Assembly (NCBI GenBank): GCA_035653295.1
Contig: DASRCB010000331.1
Coordinates: 1 to 25,716, forward strand
DNA: 25,716 nucleotides
Reading direction: 5' to 3'
Source: DASRCB01 sp035653295
GTDB taxonomy: Bacteria > Acidobacteriota > Terriglobia > Bryobacterales > Bryobacteraceae
Part shown: piece by piece, positions 6,095 through 16,018 of the stretch
Layout of the letters: every line of letters begins with the position of its first letter
How positions within the stretch are numbered: the stretch's first letter is position 1
Notes under the pieces: model-generated
Seen by the model: the letters and a program-made list of their open reading frames with translations, nothing else
Database searches by the model: none
Told to the model about the DNA's origin: nothing
Translations under genes and position numbers: made by a program

Positions 6095-8551
6095 CTACTC
6101 GAAGCGCAGCGCGGTCACCGGATCCACCCGCAGCGCGCGACGCGCCGGCAGCCAACTCGCCACGAATGCCACGGCGACGAACAACGCTGTCACCGATCCG
6201 AATACCAGCGGGTCGTTCGGCTTCGTCTGGAACAGCAGACTCACCATGACCCGGGTAAGCGCCCACGCCGCCGCAAGGCCGCCCATGATACCGACCGAGG
6301 CCAGGATCATGGCCTGGCGAACCACCATGTTCCGCAGCCGCGACGTGTCCGCGCCCAGCGCCAGACGGATACCGAATTCCAGCGTCCGCTGCTCCACCGA
6401 ATAAGCCATGAGTCCATACAGTCCGATCGCCGAGAGCACCACCGCCACCGCGGCGAAAATGCTCAGCAGCAGACTATTGAACTGGTCACGCGCGGTGGAC
6501 AGGCTGACGATCTGCTCCATGCTGCGCATATGTGCCACGGGCAGGTCCGCGGCATCCTGGAACGCTTTCTGGATCGAAGCGGAGACAGAGAAAGGCGCCA
6601 CTCTGGTGCGTACCACCCAGCTCAGCGGCATGAAGCGATTATTCAGCTCCATATAAGCATCTCCCACCTGGGCGAGCGGCACGAAGGTGGCCGGAAACGG
6701 ATCGTTGTTGAGGCCGCCATCGCGCGCGTCCCCGACCACGCCGATAATCTCTCGCGGCGGCTGGACAAGGCCCGGGCCCATTCCCCCGCCGATGATCAGC
6801 CGCTGCCCAATCGGATTCGCGTTCTTCCAGTAGCGCCGCGCCATCGCTTCATTGATGATCACCACCGGCGGCGCGGCGGCGTCGTCTCGGTCCGTGAAGC
6901 GCCGGCCGCGCTTCAGCGGAATCCGGAACACATCGAAGAAACCCGAGGTGACGTAATTCCAGGAAGCGCCCCCATGCGCCGGGCCATTGGTGAGCGGCCG
7001 GCCTTCAATGACGAATCCCAGTCCCAGACCGCCCTGCAGTGGCAAATAGGAGGTCGCCGCCGCGGTCTCCACGCCGGGAATCGCGTAAATTCGGTCCAGC
7101 GCTTCGCGGGTCATGGTGGTCATGGCGGCGGTCTTGTTGAAATGCGTTCCGTTAAGAGAGGTGTCCATGGTCAGGACATTGTGCGCATTGAAGCCGGGCG
7201 CTACGCTGCGCAATGCGGCAAAGGTCCGAATCAGCAGACCGGCCCCGATCAGCAGCATGATCGCCAGCGCCATCTCCACCACCACGAGCACGCCGCGCGT
7301 TTTGTTCTGACGGAAACCTGAGCTGGCGCGCGAACCCGCTTCGCGCAGCGCGAGGTTCAGATCGGCGCGCGAGCCGTGCAGGGCGGGCGCCAATCCGAAC
7401 AGAATTCCGGTAAGCAGCGTCAAAACCAGGCTGAAAACCAGGATCCGCCAGTCCAAAGTGATTGCGGCCCCTTCCGGGCCAATGCGAGGAATATTGCCGG
7501 GATTGACCGCCAGCAGCGCGCGCACGCCCACCGCGCCCAGCAACAGGCCCAGAATGCCGCCGATAATCGCGAGAAAGACGCTTTCGGTGAGAAGCTGGCG
7601 CAGAATCCGGCCGCGGCCCGCGCCGACGGCGGCACGAATCGCGATCTCGCGGGTGCGCCCGGTCGCGCGCGCCAGCAGCAGGCTGGCCACGTTCGCGCAG
7701 GCGATCAGCAGCACGCAGGCAACCGCGCCCACCAGCACGTAAAGCGCGGTGCGGACGTTGCGCACCATTAACGCCTGCATCGGCTCGGCCGTAAAGCTCA
7801 TGTTCTTGTCCATGATGCCCGGATAACGCCGCTTGAATTCCTGGCCGGCCAGATCGAGAGCGGCCCTGGCCTGGCTCAGTGACACTCCCGGCTTCAGTCG
7901 GGCCGCAGCCTGGAAGAAGTGTGCCTGACTCGTGCTGTTCGGATCCGCCTGGAAGGGCAGATAAACATCGGCCGGCGGATCGAAGGTGAAATCGGGGGCC
8001 AGCACTCCGATGACGGTGTACGCTTCGCCGCCGAGAGTCAGCATTCTGCCCACGACGCCTGGATCGGATCCGAAACGGCGCTGCCATAGCCCATGAGACA
8101 GCAGGACCACGTTGCCACCGCGGGGACGATCTTCCTCGGCCCTGAAGGTGCGGCCCAGCGATACCTGCGCGCCGAACAGGTTGAAAAACTCATAAGAGAC
8201 GTGAATCCCCTTCAATTGTTCGGGATGATCGCCGCCGCTGAGGTTCAGACCCGGTCCGCCGGCATCGTACGCCGCGACATCTTCCAACACTCTGGTCTGC
8301 CGGCGCCAGGTGTTGTACTTCGGCACCGACGCGCCGGGGAACCCGCCCTGTGGAGTTTTGGTCAACAGAGTGACAATCCGCTCCGGCCGGGGAAAGGCCA
8401 GCGGTCTGAGCAGGACCGCGTCAACCACGGTGAAAATCGCGGTATTAGCGCCGATTCCCATCGCCAGCGCGGCGATCGCCGTGATCGTGAAGCCCGGACT
8501 GTGCCGCAGCAGCCGAAGTGAATGCCGGATGTCCATCCACAGGGTTTCCAT
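6095..8551 (-). CDS. ADOP-type ABC transporter permease (MacB/FtsX duplicated)
   Basis: An 818-residue acidobacterial duplicated orphan permease. It has an N-terminal helix at residues 20-40 (ALAMGIGANTAIFTVVDAVL) and a MacB-like periplasmic domain. The first FtsX block (about 270-350) contains LLIACANVASLLLARATGR and REIAIRAAVGAGRGRILRQL. A second helix group and periplasmic domain follow. The C-terminal FtsX block contains EFGIRLALGADTSRLRNMVV and the family ending WLPARRALRVDPVTALRFE. Family members are predicted to couple to MacB-type ATPases in peptide or lipid efflux, but no ATPase gene is in the window, which is usual for this class. The start ATG at 8551 has no obvious ribosome site; an in-frame ATG lies five codons on. 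The gene is intact and full length. Confidence 0.93.
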   Translation of the reverse strand: METLWMDIRHSLRLLRHSPGFTITAIAALAMGIGANTAIFTVVDAVLLRPLAFPRPERIVTLLTKTPQGGFPGASVPKYNTWRRQTRVLEDVAAYDAGGPGLNLSGGDHPEQLKGIHVSYEFFNLFGAQVSLGRTFRAEEDRPRGGNVVLLSHGLWQRRFGSDPGVVGRMLTLGGEAYTVIGVLAPDFTFDPPADVYLPFQADPNSTSQAHFFQAAARLKPGVSLSQARAALDLAGQEFKRRYPGIMDKNMSFTAEPMQALMVRNVRTALYVLVGAVACVLLIACANVASLLLARATGRTREIAIRAAVGAGRGRILRQLLTESVFLAIIGGILGLLLGAVGVRALLAVNPGNIPRIGPEGAAITLDWRILVFSLVLTLLTGILFGLAPALHGSRADLNLALREAGSRASSGFRQNKTRGVLVVVEMALAIMLLIGAGLLIRTFAALRSVAPGFNAHNVLTMDTSLNGTHFNKTAAMTTMTREALDRIYAIPGVETAAATSYLPLQGGLGLGFVIEGRPLTNGPAHGGASWNYVTSGFFDVFRIPLKRGRRFTDRDDAAAPPVVIINEAMARRYWKNANPIGQRLIIGGGMGPGLVQPPREIIGVVGDARDGGLNNDPFPATFVPLAQVGDAYMELNNRFMPLSWVVRTRVAPFSVSASIQKAFQDAADLPVAHMRSMEQIVSLSTARDQFNSLLLSIFAAVAVVLSAIGLYGLMAYSVEQRTLEFGIRLALGADTSRLRNMVVRQAMILASVGIMGGLAAAWALTRVMVSLLFQTKPNDPLVFGSVTALFVAVAFVASWLPARRALRVDPVTALRFE

Positions 8552-8870
8552 GGATGGTTTAGACGAAGAAATCCTTCCAATGTTCCGCGCGTTTGTCGTC
8601 CGTCACCATGGCAGCAACTTCGAAGACGGCCGACAGCGGACACGATGGACAGATGACCCTGAGCGACTGCGGCGCGCGCGACGTCATTGAACGATGGTGT
8701 ACGGGCCGTCGGGGTGGCGCTCGCCGGCTCGCGCACGTAGCGCCGCATACGCGAGAGAAGAGCACCACGCGTATCGTGCGGCGCACGCGAGCCAGTGCAC
8801 TTCTTCGTACTTGAGAACCTGGGAAGGTACAATGCCTCCGGCCTTCGCGCCCTGTGGTAACCCGCGCTGT
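8552..8870. other. Intergenic, upstream of ADOP permease and IS copy 2
   Basis: About 320 bp that should carry the promoter of the leftward ADOP gene. No PadR-type regulator gene, which often accompanies ADOP genes, is present. The IS copy 2 insertion point is at its right border (GCTGT|AA). Confidence 0.4.
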
Positions 8871-8893
8871 AACGCATTATAAGAGGGCGCCCC

Positions 8894-8911
8894 TTTCAGC
8901 GTAGGCTGAAA
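8894..8911 (+). repeat. Small hairpin in IS copy 2 left end
   Basis: TTTCAGC (8894-8900) and GCTGAAA (8905-8911) form a 7-bp stem with a 4-nt loop, about 35 bp before the transposase start. It may insulate or attenuate transcription entering the element. Confidence 0.6.
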
Positions 8912-8945
8912 CGTCGGGTCGAGACCGACAGAAAGGAGCACCCTG

Positions 8946-10011
8946 GTGGACTGCAGAAAGTATATTGGCCTGGATACCCATCAGGCAAGCATTTCCATTG
9001 CGGTCATGGATGGCCGCGGCAAGCTGATGCTGGAAGCCACTATAGAGACAAAGGCGGCCAGCATTCTGGCGTTTATGGAAGGTCTGCGGGGAAGCCTGTG
9101 GGTCGCATTCGAGGAAGGTACGTGCGCAGCCTGGTTGTATGACCTGCTCAAGGCGCGCGTCGAGAAGGTGATCGTTTGCGACCCGCGCCGGAATGCTTTG
9201 CTGAAGGTGGGCAACAAGAATGATCGAGTGGACGCGCGGAAGCTGGCCCAACTGTTGCGTGCAGGACTGCTGTCGCCGGTGTATCACGGGGAGTGCGGAG
9301 TACGGACGCTGCGGGAACTGGCGCACAGTTATCTGACCGTGAGCAAAGATCTCACGCGCGATGAATCGCCTGAAAGGGTTATATCGAAGCTGGGCCATTG
9401 CCTGCGGCGGCCGGAGAGTCTATTCCCGCCGGCACCGCGGCAGCTGGCTGGAGCAACTGTCGGAGGCGGGTGTGCGCCGGCGCGCGGAGTGGCTGTATCA
9501 ACAGTTCGACAGTTTGACCTTGCATCGAGAAGTGCGGCGGGAGCTGGTGGCCGAAAGCCAGAGGCATCCGGCGAGCGCGCTGCTGCAGCAGATACCGCGG
9601 CTGGGGCCGATTCGCGTTGCGTTGCTCATTGCGTTGCTGCAAACGCCGCACCGTTTCCGAACGAAGCGGCAGCTGTGGGCCTACTGCGGTCTGGCCCTGC
9701 AGACGCGCACGAGCGCTGAATATTGCTTCAGCGGAGGCCAGTTACAGCGCTCCCGGAAGACGCCATTAATCCGCGGGCTGAACGTGAACCATAATCATGA
9801 GCTTAAGAGCATTTTCAAGAGCGCAGCTACGTTTGGGGGTGTGAGCGCTGCCGATCCACTCTCGATTTTGTATCAGCAACTGCTCACCAAAGGCGCCAAA
9901 CCGGCGCTGGCGCGGTTGACGGTCGCGCGTAAGCTGGCGGCGATTGTTTTGAGAGTTTGGAAGAAAGGAGAAAATTTCGATCCGGAACGATTGAAACAGC
10001 AGGCCGCCTGA
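8946..10011 (+). pseudogene. IS110-family transposase, copy 2, frameshifted
   Basis: The start is GTG at 8946, preceded by AAAGGAG (8932-8938). The N-terminal half has the DEDD RuvC-like domain: YIGLDTHQASISIAVMD (first Asp), FEEGTCAAWLYDLL (Glu) and KNDRVDARKLAQLLRAG (two Asp). Compared with copy 1, two bases are missing near 9355-9361 (CACGCGCGATG against CACGCGCACGATG). The first frame therefore runs out of homology at about 9360 and the C-terminal Transposase_20 half (9361-10011) is in another frame. A later 3-base deletion near 9519 removes one codon harmlessly. The copy is probably inactive unless ribosomes shift at this site. It could still be mobilised by copy 1's enzyme. Confidence 0.88.
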
Positions 10012-10639
10012 TGCCAGCGGGGTCAACCCACGTGCGGGCTCATCGCTGCCGCTGCTCATTCGATTCTGGAAGCGCTCGAGTTCGAGGGAGAGTATCCAGC
10101 TGTTGGATAGGCAGGCAACACGCATCAATGCGCAAAGTCTCTTCTGTAACCCTATGCCCCCTCGGATAACCGAATAAAGCTATAGGCCACGAGTCTCAGA
10201 TAGAACCATGGTTGACGGCACATATCGCCACCTCCGCTTAGAAGCGCTTCCGGCTCCGAATCGGCCTTACGTTTCCGTCCTTTCCCCGCCTGCGAATCAT
10301 TTCGAAACGGCCCGAAGCCGTCAAGGGTGTCGCTCCGCCGGCGCCTGTTCGGCCCGCCCTTGACGGCTTCGGGCCGTTTCGAAAAACTTTTCCTCATAGG
10401 AGGCAAAGGAGGTTTGGAAAGCAGCGATGTCTCCATGCTCAGTGGCTGTGACAGTCCCGAGGACGCGGAAGAAGTAGAACCCATTGTGTCTGTTGAGAAT
10501 TGTCCGCTTCTTCCCGGCCCTTCGTCATTAAGCGCGCCTTTGCCCACACCTGCGGCAATGGGGCTGGATGTCGACACACATTCGCTCGGGTCCAACTCCT
10601 CGGGGATATCTTTTTCTCTTGACATCCCCTCTTATAGAA
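10012..10639 (+). ncRNA. Candidate bridge RNA/seekRNA region of IS copy 2
   Basis: Right non-coding end, closely matching 769-1388 except for a dense variable patch. The slot 10099-10107 (GCTGTTGGA) replaces CCTCTCCGG of copy 1 and pairs with this copy's own right flank CCCAACGGC (10640-10648): seven Watson-Crick pairs, one G-U, one terminal mismatch. The second variable patch is 10113-10119, followed by ACGCAT (10120-10125). TAGAACC occurs at 10201-10207 and 10475-10481 and at the right junction 10635-10641. Transcription is not shown by the sequence; the guide-RNA role is inferred from the family. Confidence 0.55.
10300..10384 (+). repeat. 28-bp perfect hairpin in IS copy 2
   Basis: Arms 10300-10327 and 10357-10384 pair perfectly around a 29-nt loop. 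Relative to copy 1, one C-G pair has become G-C, and an outer C/A mismatch in copy 1 is a T-A pair here, so the stem is kept despite base changes. Confidence 0.85.
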
Positions 10640-10663
10640 CCCAACGGCTTCAGTTTTCACTTC

Positions 10664-10690
10664 CCGACCGGGGAGCCGAATGGAGCCAAC
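10664..10690 (-). repeat. Dispersed intergenic repeat, copy D (partial)
   Basis: On the minus strand GGCTCCATTCGGCTCCCCGG (10667-10686) matches the palindrome core of the family. The segment between the IS end and this core (CGGCTTCAGTTTTC) also resembles the part of copy A that adjoins IS copy 1, so both insertions seem to have hit related sequences. Confidence 0.55.
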
Positions 10691-10740
10691 GCGGCACACT
10701 ACCGCAATTCTGCGCCATCGCGCTACGCTAAGAGGCTAAG

Positions 10741-11505
10741 ATGCTCCGCCTCATGGTCTTCGGGCTGCTTCTTGAGGTAGGACTCGCAACGGCGCAGACA
10801 AAGTTGGAAGACGGGGGTTCTTGCGCCGCTTTCGGCGCGTTCGGGCCTAAGGACTCGCTGAATATCGCTGACTTGCGGGTGATGAGAAAAGACCTGCGCG
10901 TGAGGGTCAGCCCAAAAGGTCCGGAGCTGCACCTGCGGTTAGACCCGGACACCGGGACAGCGAACAACGGCTCCGAAGACAGTCTTCGACGGGTAGGTTG
11001 GATTCGTGTTTTTTCCTGCGAAACAGAGGCTCTGATCCAGTCGTTGAAGGTCAAGAGCCACTGCGGCCCCGAATGCTTTCTGAGGTGGTTCGAGGTGGAC
11101 GACGCGAATTTTGATGGCTATCTTGATATCGCCGTCTTACGCGACCGCGGGGCGCTGTGGGGCAGGCAAACCTGGTGGGTATACTCTCCGACTTCAGGAA
11201 GGTTCATTTCAAACGATTTCACACAAGCCCTGTCTACGATCAGCAGCAATGGGCTGGAACTCGACGCAGCTGGCCACAATATCATCGTGTCGATTCTGTT
11301 GGGTCCGGGTCGCTGCAGCCGCGCCCAGAATATGTATCACGTGGCACACGGCAATCGTTTGGTGCTCATGCATGAGGAGAAGCTAACGCCCACATGGAAC
11401 TCTGAGCACACCCAATCAGTTGGTTGTACGCTGACAACGCTCGAGCGGGTGAACGGCAAGATGCAGGTCTCCAATGTGCAACACTACGACGGCCGTGAAA
11501 ACTGA
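10741..11505 (+). CDS. Exported protein with a DxNxDGxxD calcium-loop-like motif
   Basis: A 254-residue protein with a signal peptide (residues 1-19, MLRLMVFGLLLEVGLATAQ). At residues 120-131 it has DDANFDGYLDIA, matching the calcium-binding loop of dockerin/EF-hand and FG-GAP-like repeats. YSPTSGRF follows about 20 residues later, a pattern seen in uncharacterised bacterial exported proteins (XAC2610-like). Several cysteines (28, 93, 108, 112) suit an oxidising compartment. AGAGG at 10731-10735 supports the ATG at 10741. The gene starts only about 100 bp from the end of IS copy 2, so its promoter may have been altered by the insertion. Function is unknown. Confidence 0.75.
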   Translation: MLRLMVFGLLLEVGLATAQTKLEDGGSCAAFGAFGPKDSLNIADLRVMRKDLRVRVSPKGPELHLRLDPDTGTANNGSEDSLRRVGWIRVFSCETEALIQSLKVKSHCGPECFLRWFEVDDANFDGYLDIAVLRDRGALWGRQTWWVYSPTSGRFISNDFTQALSTISSNGLELDAAGHNIIVSILLGPGRCSRAQNMYHVAHGNRLVLMHEEKLTPTWNSEHTQSVGCTLTTLERVNGKMQVSNVQHYDGREN

Positions 11506-11547
11506 TGGTGCGGATCGGCCAAAGACGAACCGGGCAGCGCCTGTCCA

Positions 11548-11635
11548 ACCCCGCGCGAAAACCAAGCTCGTAACCGAACGGCCGCAGGTGGCGTTCCATC
11601 TGGGGAGGCGAATGGAGCCTAACAACCGAGTACAC
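11548..11635 (-). repeat. Dispersed intergenic repeat, copy E
   Basis: The minus strand reads CTCGGTTGTTAGGCTCCATT (11613-11632), then CTCCCC, then GAACG and CGTTCGGTTACGAGC, in the same order and spacing as copies A and F. It lies between convergent genes. Confidence 0.7.
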
Positions 11636-11724
11636 TTGTCGATGAACTCTCCGGGCGCCCGCTGGTTATGCACATGCTGATGCCGTTCACAGGGCTCGCT
11701 CCCTTCATGCATTCAACATGAATT

Positions 11725-14141
11725 CTACTCGTGCCGGAGCGCCACCGCCGGATCGATGCGCACCGCGCGGCGGCCCGGAATGACAATCGCGACCAGCGCC
11801 ACGCTAATGAGGAATGCGCAAACTCCGCCGAGCGCGATAGGGTCGAACGGCGCGAGCCCGTACAGGATCTTCCGCATGAGCGTGCCGAGTCCGACGGCGA
11901 GCGGCAGCCCCATGCCGAGGCCAATCAGCACCGGCCGCAATGATTGTGCAACGGTGCTGCGCAGAACGTGCCGCGCATCGGCGCCGAGGGCCATACGGAT
12001 GCCAATCTCTTTCGTGCGCTGCGCTACGGCGAACGCGGTCACGCCATAAATGCCGATCGCAGCGAGCACCATGGCCAGCAGCCCCAGTGAACCGGCAAGC
12101 GCGGCGCCGACCCGCGAAGGAATCAGCCACAAGGCCATGTTGTCCTGCAGAAGCGCCGCCGACCCGTTCAGCGCTCCATCCACCGACTTCACGATTGCCG
12201 GCAGCGCCGCGGCAAGCTGCCGCACGGAGCCGGAGGTGCGAATCACGATTCGGGCGTCGGCCAGAGCCCGCGATGCAGGCGCCAGCGGGAAATAAATGAA
12301 CGGCGATCCTTCGCTCCACAGTTCGTCGTTGCGCGCGTCCGCTGCAACGCCAACGATCTCGAAGTCGCGGTCGCTAAAAAGTGCTTGCCAACGGGGTTCT
12401 GACCCGGCCAGAACGTGCGCGCGGTCGATGCGCTGATTACCGCGACCTGCCGGTCTGCCCGGACTTCCGCATCGGTGAAACTACGGCCGCTGACGATCGG
12501 GATCTGTAGTGTCTCAAAATACAAAGCCGACACTTCATTGAAGCCTGCGATGGGAAAACCGGGCCCGTCGGGCTTCCGCCGGGGATCGGTACTGAAGCCG
12601 CCCATCCATGTGTTCGAGCTCAGCGGAACCATGACCACCTGGGCCACCGATTGCACGCCGTGGAGGCTTCGCACGCGCTCGGCGATTGCATCATTCACGA
12701 TTAGCAGCCGCTTCGCATCGTAGTTGTGCAGCCGCGCGTCGGTGGAAAGCGTCACCACGTCTTTCGTGTTGAAGCCGACGTTCACAGTTTGCGCCCTGCC
12801 CAGCGCCCGCGTGAGCAGACCTGCTCCGGCCAGAAGGGCGAGGCAGACGGCAACCTGCACCGTGACCAAAGCTCCACGAACGAAGGTGTGACGGACACGA
12901 AGGGAGCGGTTGATTTCGCCTCGTGTGGCGTGCAGCGCGGGCATGAGACCAAACGCGACCGCTGCAATCACCACCAGAGCAGCGGTATACGTAATCACGC
13001 GCACGTCCGGGCTGAAGTCGAACCCTACCGGGGCCTGCGGGATCATCATCCATAACAGGCGCGGAACTTTACCAAAGAACGCGTAGCTGAGGACTGCGCC
13101 CATGGCGGCGAGCAATGAGCTTTCGGTGAGAAGTTGTCTGATCAGCCGCGCCCGTCCCGCACCGAGTGATAAGCGGACAGCGATCTCGCGTTGCCGTGCC
13201 GAAGCCCGCGCCAGCAGAAGATTGGCCACATTGGCGCAGGCGATCAGCAGGACCATGGAGGTGGCCACCAGCACGAGGATGCCCATCGGCATTACCACTG
13301 GCCGTCCGTTCGGCGGCAGGAAGGTGGCGCGCGAGATACTCATCCGCTCGCCTGGTTCGCTGCGCCGCCCGCGCTTCATCTGCGACCACAGCACGTCCAT
13401 TTCCGCCTGTGCCTCGCGGATCGGTGTACCCGCCTTCAGCAGACCGATGACATGCAGCCACGACCCATCGCTGTCACTCAGCAAATCGCGGTGCATGAAC
13501 ATTTGCTGCATCATGACTGTGAGCCACATGTCCGATGGCATCGGGTCAGGACCGACGAAGCTCTCCGGTGCGATCCCGATGATTGTGAACGGCTGCAGGT
13601 TGATCAGGACCGTGCGCCCGACGACGGACTTGTCGCCGCCGAACCGGCGCCGCCAGTACCCCTCGCTGAGCACCACCACGCGGCTTGCTCCGGGCGTGCG
13701 CCCCTCTTCGGGTATGAAGAAGCGGCCGAGCACCGGCTGGATGCCGAACACCCGAAAATAGTTGTCGGTGACCATCATGCCGCGCGCGTCCTCGGCGATG
13801 GCGTTGGGCGCGATCGAAGGGCCGAAGGTGAGTGGCGCGTGCGTCCATGCGGCGACTTCCTCGAACATTCTGCCGCTGTCGCGTATGTCGCGATAATCGG
13901 GCCACGACAAGACGGTAAACCCATGCTGCACCTGCCGATCGACCGTGACCAGGCGCTCCGGGTGCGCGGCGGCAAGCGGCCGCAGCGCCACGGCATTGAA
14001 GATGGAGAAGATGGCCGCATTCACGCCGATGCCCAGAGCAAGGGTAACTACGGCGATCGCGGTGAATCCGGGGCTTTTGCGCAGCGTACGCGCGCCGAAC
14101 CGGAGGTCCTGGAGAAACGAGTCGAGCGCTTGTGGCAGCAT
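11725..14141 (-). pseudogene. ADOP-type ABC transporter permease with a single frameshift
   Basis: Second acidobacterial duplicated orphan permease, about 805 residues if restored. The first part (14141 down to about 12380) has the N-terminal helix (LALGIGVNAAIFSIFNAVALRPL), a MacB-like periplasmic domain, the first FtsX block (LLIACANVANLLLARASARQREIAVRL) and the second periplasmic domain up to GQNPVGKHF. The frame then breaks at a run of five T on the coding strand (12376-12380). The correct continuation SDRDFEIVGVAADARNDELW is in the next frame and runs to 11725 with the C-terminal FtsX block and VIPGRRAVRIDPAVALRHE. One lost base in the T run explains it. The start ATG (14141) has AAGGA six bases upstream. 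It could be a genuine recent inactivation or a sequencing error in a homopolymer. Confidence 0.85.
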
Positions 14142-14209
14142 TGCTAATCCTTACGAAAAAGCATGCGTAAAGTTCACAGCAACCGGCTCAGGACAAGATA
14201 AAGCAAGAC

Positions 14210-15603
14210 CCTTTCTGTAAATTCGCTACTCCTCATTTGGCGGACCGCTGCTTTCCATCCTGAGATACACCTTCTCGGTCTCCCACTCGTCGCTGATCTC
14301 GGCCAGCACCGCACCGACGAGCCGCAGTAGCGCGGCCTCGTTCGGAAAGAGTGTGGCCACCCGGGTCCTGCGTCGCAGTTCCTTGTTGATGCGCTCCAGC
14401 AGATTGGAAGTGCGCAGGCGCTTGCGATGGATGGCCGGTAAAGCCAGCACGGTTAGCGCCTCGGGCACATTGGCCTCGAGCCAGGCACTGAGCTGCGGAG
14501 CTCGTTACTGATTTCTGTCGACGACCAGGCGGAGACGGCGCTCAGCTTCCGCCCGATCCTGAGAATCGAATACGGTACGCAGGTCGGCGCTGACCTCGGC
14601 GCGCATGGACACCCGCGGCACGTGATGAACGGCGTTGCGCTGCAGATGAAACTGGCAGCGCTGCCAGGGTACGTCGGGAAAACGCGCTTCGCGGGCGGCG
14701 CGCAGGCCGGCATGATCGTCGCTGACAATGAGCACCACGCCATGCAGGCCACGGCCCTGCAGTCCTTCCATGAACGTGCGCCAGTGCACCTCCGCCTCGC
14801 TGAGCGACACGCTGACGCCCAGCACGCAGCGCTTGCCGTCCTCACCGACGCCCACCGCAATCAACACTGCACAGGAGACGACCGCACCACCATGGCGCAC
14901 CTTCTCGTAGCGGGCGTCGAAGAATAAGTAGGGAAAACGGCCCAGCGGCCGGTTCCGCCAGGTGGCCAGCTCCTCATCCAGCAGCTGGCTGGCGCGGCTC
15001 ACCTGCGTGCTGCTGACCTCCAGCCCGCAGAGCTCTTCCATCACCTGGGTCACCTTGCGGGTGGAGACGCCGTGCACGTACATCTCAGCGATGGCCAGCT
15101 TCAGCGCGCGCTCGCTGCGCACGCCCCGCTCCAGCGCCGAAGGGTAAAACTCCACCGCCGCGCACCTGCGGAATCTGCACGGTCATCGAGCCGAGCCGGG
15201 TGTTGATGGTTTTCGGCTTGAGCCATTGGCGTATCCGCGGCGCTTGTCGCTGCGCTCGTAAGCGCCGGCGCCGAGGGACTGGGAACGCTCCGCCTTCATG
15301 GCGTCGTTCAGCAGAATGCGTACGGCTTCGGCCATGCTCTCCAATCGTTCTCACAAAGTAGTTGAACAACCGCCTCGACCACGGTAGAGTCGGGCTGGTG
15401 GGCCATGTCGTCCTCCTTCGTTTGAAATTCGCCATTTCTAAGAAGGAAAACAGATCTGGCCCGCCAAAACAAGGTCGCCCTGTTCTGTTCCGGCCCTCCG
15501 CTGCGGCGCGCAAACCCGGCGCGCCTTCGCTCCGGCCCGCAACAGAACAGCTTCGGATCGACCGCCTAAGGCCTCATCGACCCGAACCGAATTTACAGAA
15601 AGG
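14210..15603 (-). mobile_element. Decayed IS256-family insertion sequence
   Basis: Perfect 16-bp inverted repeats CCTTTCTGTAAATTCG (14210-14225) and its complement (15588-15603) bracket a degenerate IS256-type transposase. The true ends may extend a few bases further, as outer bases differ between sides. No target-site duplication is visible, which fits an old insertion or a deletion next to it. It lies 70 bp upstream of the ADOP start at 14141, and the gene on its other side is truncated. Confidence 0.8.
14226..15406 (-). pseudogene. IS256-family (mutator-type) transposase, multiply disrupted
   Basis: The start ATG at 15406 has AAGGAGG (15412-15418) five bases upstream. Reading frames must be joined three times: near 15343-15348 (LCEND to ESMAEAVRILL), near 15225 (RRGYANG to LKPKTINTR), and near 15155 (QVRGG to EFYPSALERG). 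An in-frame TAA at 14505-14507 then cuts the protein between VVDRNQ and RAPQLSAWLEAN. The joined protein shows the Transposase_mut signature: LKLAIAEMYVHGVSTRKV, YLFFDARYEKVR (catalytic Asp), GVVLIVSDDHAGL (second Asp), WQRCQFHLQRNAVHHVP and RTSNLLERINKELRRRTRV near the catalytic Glu. Three frameshifts and a nonsense codon make it inactive. Confidence 0.9.
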
Positions 15604-16007
15604 ATGTTACACCAGCGACCCGGGCGAGCGACCCGGCGGATCTCGGCGGTTCCATACAGACGATAACGCAGATCAAGAGCGTCACTGTTGATGACATCTC
15701 TTTGGTAAGGACTGAGCTTCCCGAATCTCGTTACACGCCGCCCGACGCAGATGAATACACGAGGCCCGACGGCAGCGCTGTCAAGATATCCTGTACTGCC
15801 ACCGTCCGAATTGAGGCCGTCGTGGAGACACGTTCGTTAGCAGCTCTTTTTTCGGCCTTCGTCGCCGGCACCCTGCAAGCCGAGCGGCCGCCTGAAACCT
15901 CAGAGACAGTTCCGTATGGACGCTTACAGCTGTCGATCACCGGCACTGTTCATAACCGCGCGATCAACGACTTCCAAGTCACAGCAGTGCAACGGGAGCG
16001 CCGATAA
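15604..16007 (+). pseudogene. 5'-truncated gene of unknown function abutting the IS256 remnant
   Basis: An open frame runs from the edge of the IS256 inverted repeat through about 134 codons to the stop at 16005-16007. It has no ribosome site; the only possible starts are internal (TTG at 15702). Codon use looks genuine, and the stretch with GSAVKISCTATVRIEAVVE and ETVPYGRLQLSITGTVHNRA suggests a beta-rich protein. I do not recognise the family. The 5' part is not found on the other side of the IS, so a deletion probably accompanied or followed insertion. Confidence 0.5.
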
Positions 16008-16018
16008 TAGGGGCTAGA

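Larger units (their letters stand above)
8871..10639 (+). mobile_element. IS110-family (IS1111-like) insertion sequence, copy 2, complete
   Basis: Perfect 10-bp subterminal inverted repeats are TATAAGAGGG (8878-8887) and CCCTCTTATA (10627-10636). Seven bases (AACGCAT) lie outside the left repeat and three (GAA) outside the right one, which fits the asymmetric ends I recall for the IS1111 group. The element is about 1.77 kb: a 75-bp left end with a small hairpin, the transposase, and a 628-bp right non-coding end. It lies in the same orientation as copy 1. A two-base AA is shared by both junctions and may be the recombination core. The exact limits are inferred from the point where similarity to copy 1 ends (right) and from the repeat geometry (left). 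Confidence 0.85.

Noticed and set aside
7152..8087. Minus-strand open frame of 311 codons inside the ADOP gene
   Set aside because: It is an out-of-frame shadow of the FtsX/MacB coding region on the same strand, very rich in Arg, Ala and Gly.
1..10639. Composite transposon bounded by two direct IS110-family copies
   Set aside because: The internal guide slots differ and each fits its own flank, which argues for two independent insertions. The enclosed genes show no cargo character. IS110-family elements are also not known for composite movement with target duplications.
13191..14147. Plus-strand open frame of 318 codons
   Set aside because: It is antisense to the second ADOP gene and has a His/Arg-rich shadow composition without any domain.
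14200..15612. Target-site duplication of the IS256 element
   Set aside because: The 8-9 bases outside the two inverted repeats (AGCAAGAC-like against ATGTTACA-like) do not match.
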